Shown here: piece by piece, positions 6,365 to 6,990 of the stretch
Layout: every line of letters starts with the position of its first letter
Numbering within the stretch: position 1 is the stretch's first letter
NCBI GenBank assembly: GCA_021203945.1
Contig: JAJQAF010000022.1
Coordinates: forward strand, 1-6,990
Direction: 5' to 3'
DNA from: Campylobacter sp.
GTDB taxonomy: Bacteria; Campylobacterota; Campylobacteria; Campylobacterales; Campylobacteraceae
Length of the DNA stretch: 6,990 nt
Translations under genes and position numbers: made by a program
The notes under the pieces: generated by a model
Seen by the model: only the letters and a program-made list of their open reading frames with translations
Told to the model about the DNA's origin: nothing
Database searches by the model: none

Positions 6365-6625
6365 CGCTTTATTTCTACTTCACTTCGTTTGTAGCTTTAC
6401 AAGAACTACAGTAGCAAATCTGATGTTGAACAAATAATCGGCTATCCGCAACGCAAGCAAATGCTTGGCTCAAACGAAATTTGGTATTATGATTTTACGA
6501 TGATAAAGCATATCGGCTCAAACGTCGATGAAAGCACGGTTTTTGAATTTAACAAAAAAGATATAGTCGTGAAAAAATATAAAACAAGCGGTTCGGGCAA
6601 CGCAAATCCATTGACAGGAAAGTGA

Positions 6626-6842
6626 TTTAATATTTCATTGCCGTCTACTATTAAATTTGATGGCAATAAACCCGCATACTAACAAAATAAATATAAAATT
6701 TAGGCTGAGTCCAATTTAAGCGAACTTTATTTACTCGTAGTTACTTCTATCTGTAGCCATAAACTAAGCGAAATAACTATTAATTATTTAATAAATATCG
6801 AAAATAGCTCACTTGTAAAATATAAACGCACTCATTATATTT
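6626..6842. other. AT-rich non-coding stretch between convergent gene ends
   Basis: Apart from the hairpin at 6637-6667 I see no gene, tRNA or clear repeat. Several TATAAAAT-like strings occur, for example around 6690, but they precede no gene and are expected by chance in such AT-rich DNA. The lipoprotein remnant and the minus-strand gene at the right edge converge on this stretch. Confidence 0.6.
6637..6667. other. Stem-loop downstream of the broken lipoprotein gene
   Basis: ATTGCCGTC (6637-6645) pairs with GATGGCAAT (6659-6667) with one G-U wobble and a 13-nt loop, 11 nt after the lipoprotein stop. Its position suits a transcript end for the operon, but no U-tract follows on either strand, so it is recorded as a hairpin and not as a terminator. 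Confidence 0.4.
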
Positions 6843-6990
6843 TTAATATTTCAAAAAAGAAGTTTTAGCATATCCGCCTAGCAAAAAATTTACTGCTATG
6901 ACACTTTCGCCAATGACCAGCAACATGAGTCTATATGTGTTATCATCGGTTCTAACGGCATCTAATCCAATTTGTCTGAAAGGCTCTTTG
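6843..6990 (-). CDS. C-terminal 48 residues of an unrecognised protein with a hydrophobic segment (partial)
   Basis: The minus strand is open from the window edge (first complete codon ends at 6989) to TAA at 6843-6845. The translation begins KEPFRQIGLDAVRTDDNTYR, followed by LMLLVIGESVIAVNFLLGGY (21-40), a hydrophobic run long enough to cross the membrane once but with a Glu in it, and a short basic tail AKTSFLKY. The residue mix looks coding: balanced charged residues, no low complexity, and few of the A/T-biased strings seen in the adjacent intergenic DNA. I do not recognise the family. The N-terminal part lies beyond the window. It converges on the operon described above. Confidence 0.5.
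   Translation of the reverse strand, partial: KEPFRQIGLDAVRTDDNTYRLMLLVIGESVIAVNFLLGGYAKTSFLKY

Larger units (their letters stand above)
6277..6397. mobile_element. Palindrome-rich MITE-like element inserted in a lipoprotein gene
   Basis: A 121-bp segment separates the two halves of the lipoprotein gene. It is flanked by TA on both sides (6275-6276 and 6398-6399). The 10-bp ends TTGTAAAGCT (6272-6281) and AGCTTTACAA (6393-6402) are perfect inverted repeats that extend three bases into the flanks. Inside are two perfect hairpins (6307-6339 and 6340-6364). It encodes no transposase, so movement would have to depend on an enzyme supplied elsewhere. TA duplication is characteristic of IS630/Tc1-mariner-type transposition, so a non-autonomous relative of that group is the best guess. 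Element plus one TA is 123 bp, 41 codons, so the frame is kept but stops fall at both edges (TAA 6275, TAG 6392). No other copy is in this window, so mobility is inferred, not shown. Confidence 0.55.
6272..6402. repeat. Terminal 10-bp inverted repeats bounding the element
   Basis: TTGTAAAGCT at 6272-6281 is the exact reverse complement of AGCTTTACAA at 6393-6402. If the insertion target was TA inside the palindrome TTGTACAA, the outer three bases of each repeat belong to the target and the element's own terminal repeat is AAGCT/AGCTT. Confidence 0.7.
6224..6625 (+). pseudogene. Small SmpA/OmlA (BamE-like) lipoprotein gene split by an insertion
   Basis: The first part (6224-6274) encodes a lipoprotein leader, MPLLNIVLIAFLLFSCL with TTG read as Met, with lipobox LFSC and Cys16. 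It then meets TAA at 6275. A second open stretch, from 6395 after a TAG to the TGA at 6623-6625, has no start codon near its beginning. It encodes YKNYSSKSDVEQIIGYPQ, SNEIWYYDF, VFEFNKKDIVV and a Gly/Ser tail. The run S/T-K-x-D-V-x-x-x-x-G-x-P followed by W-x-Y is characteristic of SmpA/OmlA-type outer-membrane lipoproteins. Leader and mature domain are separated by the palindromic element at 6277-6397. Deleting that element and one flanking TA gives continuous reading through FSCLYKNYSSKSDVEQ, for a protein of about 92 residues. As it stands no full product can be made. The gene would have been the fifth of the operon. Family assignment is by motif only. Confidence 0.75.

Noticed and set aside
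6684..6695. TATAAAAT-like promoter string
   Set aside because: No gene lies downstream on the plus strand, and such strings are frequent by chance in this AT-rich stretch.
1..6990. CRISPR array, tRNA or rRNA genes, toxin-antitoxin pair, prophage or defence genes
   Set aside because: I saw no spaced direct repeats, no tRNA T-loop sequences in a cloverleaf context and no such proteins; the coding content is housekeeping.

Overview
The window looks like chromosomal DNA of a Campylobacter-type epsilonproteobacterium. The signs are low-GC DNA, short or overlapping gene junctions, an RNase J with a long Lys/Asn/Gln-rich N-terminal extension, and the gene order ksgA-rnj-kdsD, which I recall from Helicobacter pylori. 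In C. jejuni, as I recall, ksgA-rnj is followed by a pseudouridine synthase gene, which matches the fourth gene here. This is inferred from protein character and gene order; no database was searched.

Left part (1-1247, minus strand): hisF, the cyclase subunit of imidazole glycerol phosphate synthase, is followed by a translationally coupled gene of the nucleoside phosphorylase superfamily. That gene starts with TTG inside the hisF stop (TTGA overlap). Its frame is broken by an in-frame TGA at 40-42, yet the same frame continues past the stop into an active-site-like LENMEYYAVL segment up to the window edge.

Middle (1248-6220): a 236-bp divergent intergenic region carries candidate promoters and a near-perfect 21-bp dyad. 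It is followed by a tight plus-strand operon: ksgA (16S rRNA dimethyladenosine transferase), rnj (RNase J), kdsD/kpsF (arabinose-5-phosphate isomerase for KDO synthesis) and an RsuA/RluB-family pseudouridine synthase. Three of the four genes act on RNA; the fourth feeds LPS or capsule synthesis. Junctions are a 50-53-bp overlap, a 12-bp gap and a 1-bp overlap. All expected catalytic motifs are present.

Right part (6221-6990): directly after the pseudouridine synthase stop lies a broken small lipoprotein gene of SmpA/OmlA (BamE-like) type. A lipoprotein signal peptide with a Cys lipobox (6224-6274) is separated from a 75-residue mature domain (6398-6625) by a compact palindrome-rich element. 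Removing the element together with one copy of a flanking TA dinucleotide restores a continuous reading frame, so the element looks like a MITE-like, TA-targeting insertion. A mostly empty AT-rich stretch follows (6626-6842), then the C-terminus of an unrecognised minus-strand protein with one hydrophobic segment, running off the right edge.

I see no CRISPR array, tRNA, rRNA or obvious defence system. The most unusual items are the structured element that splits the lipoprotein gene and the in-frame TGA in the phosphorylase-like gene.
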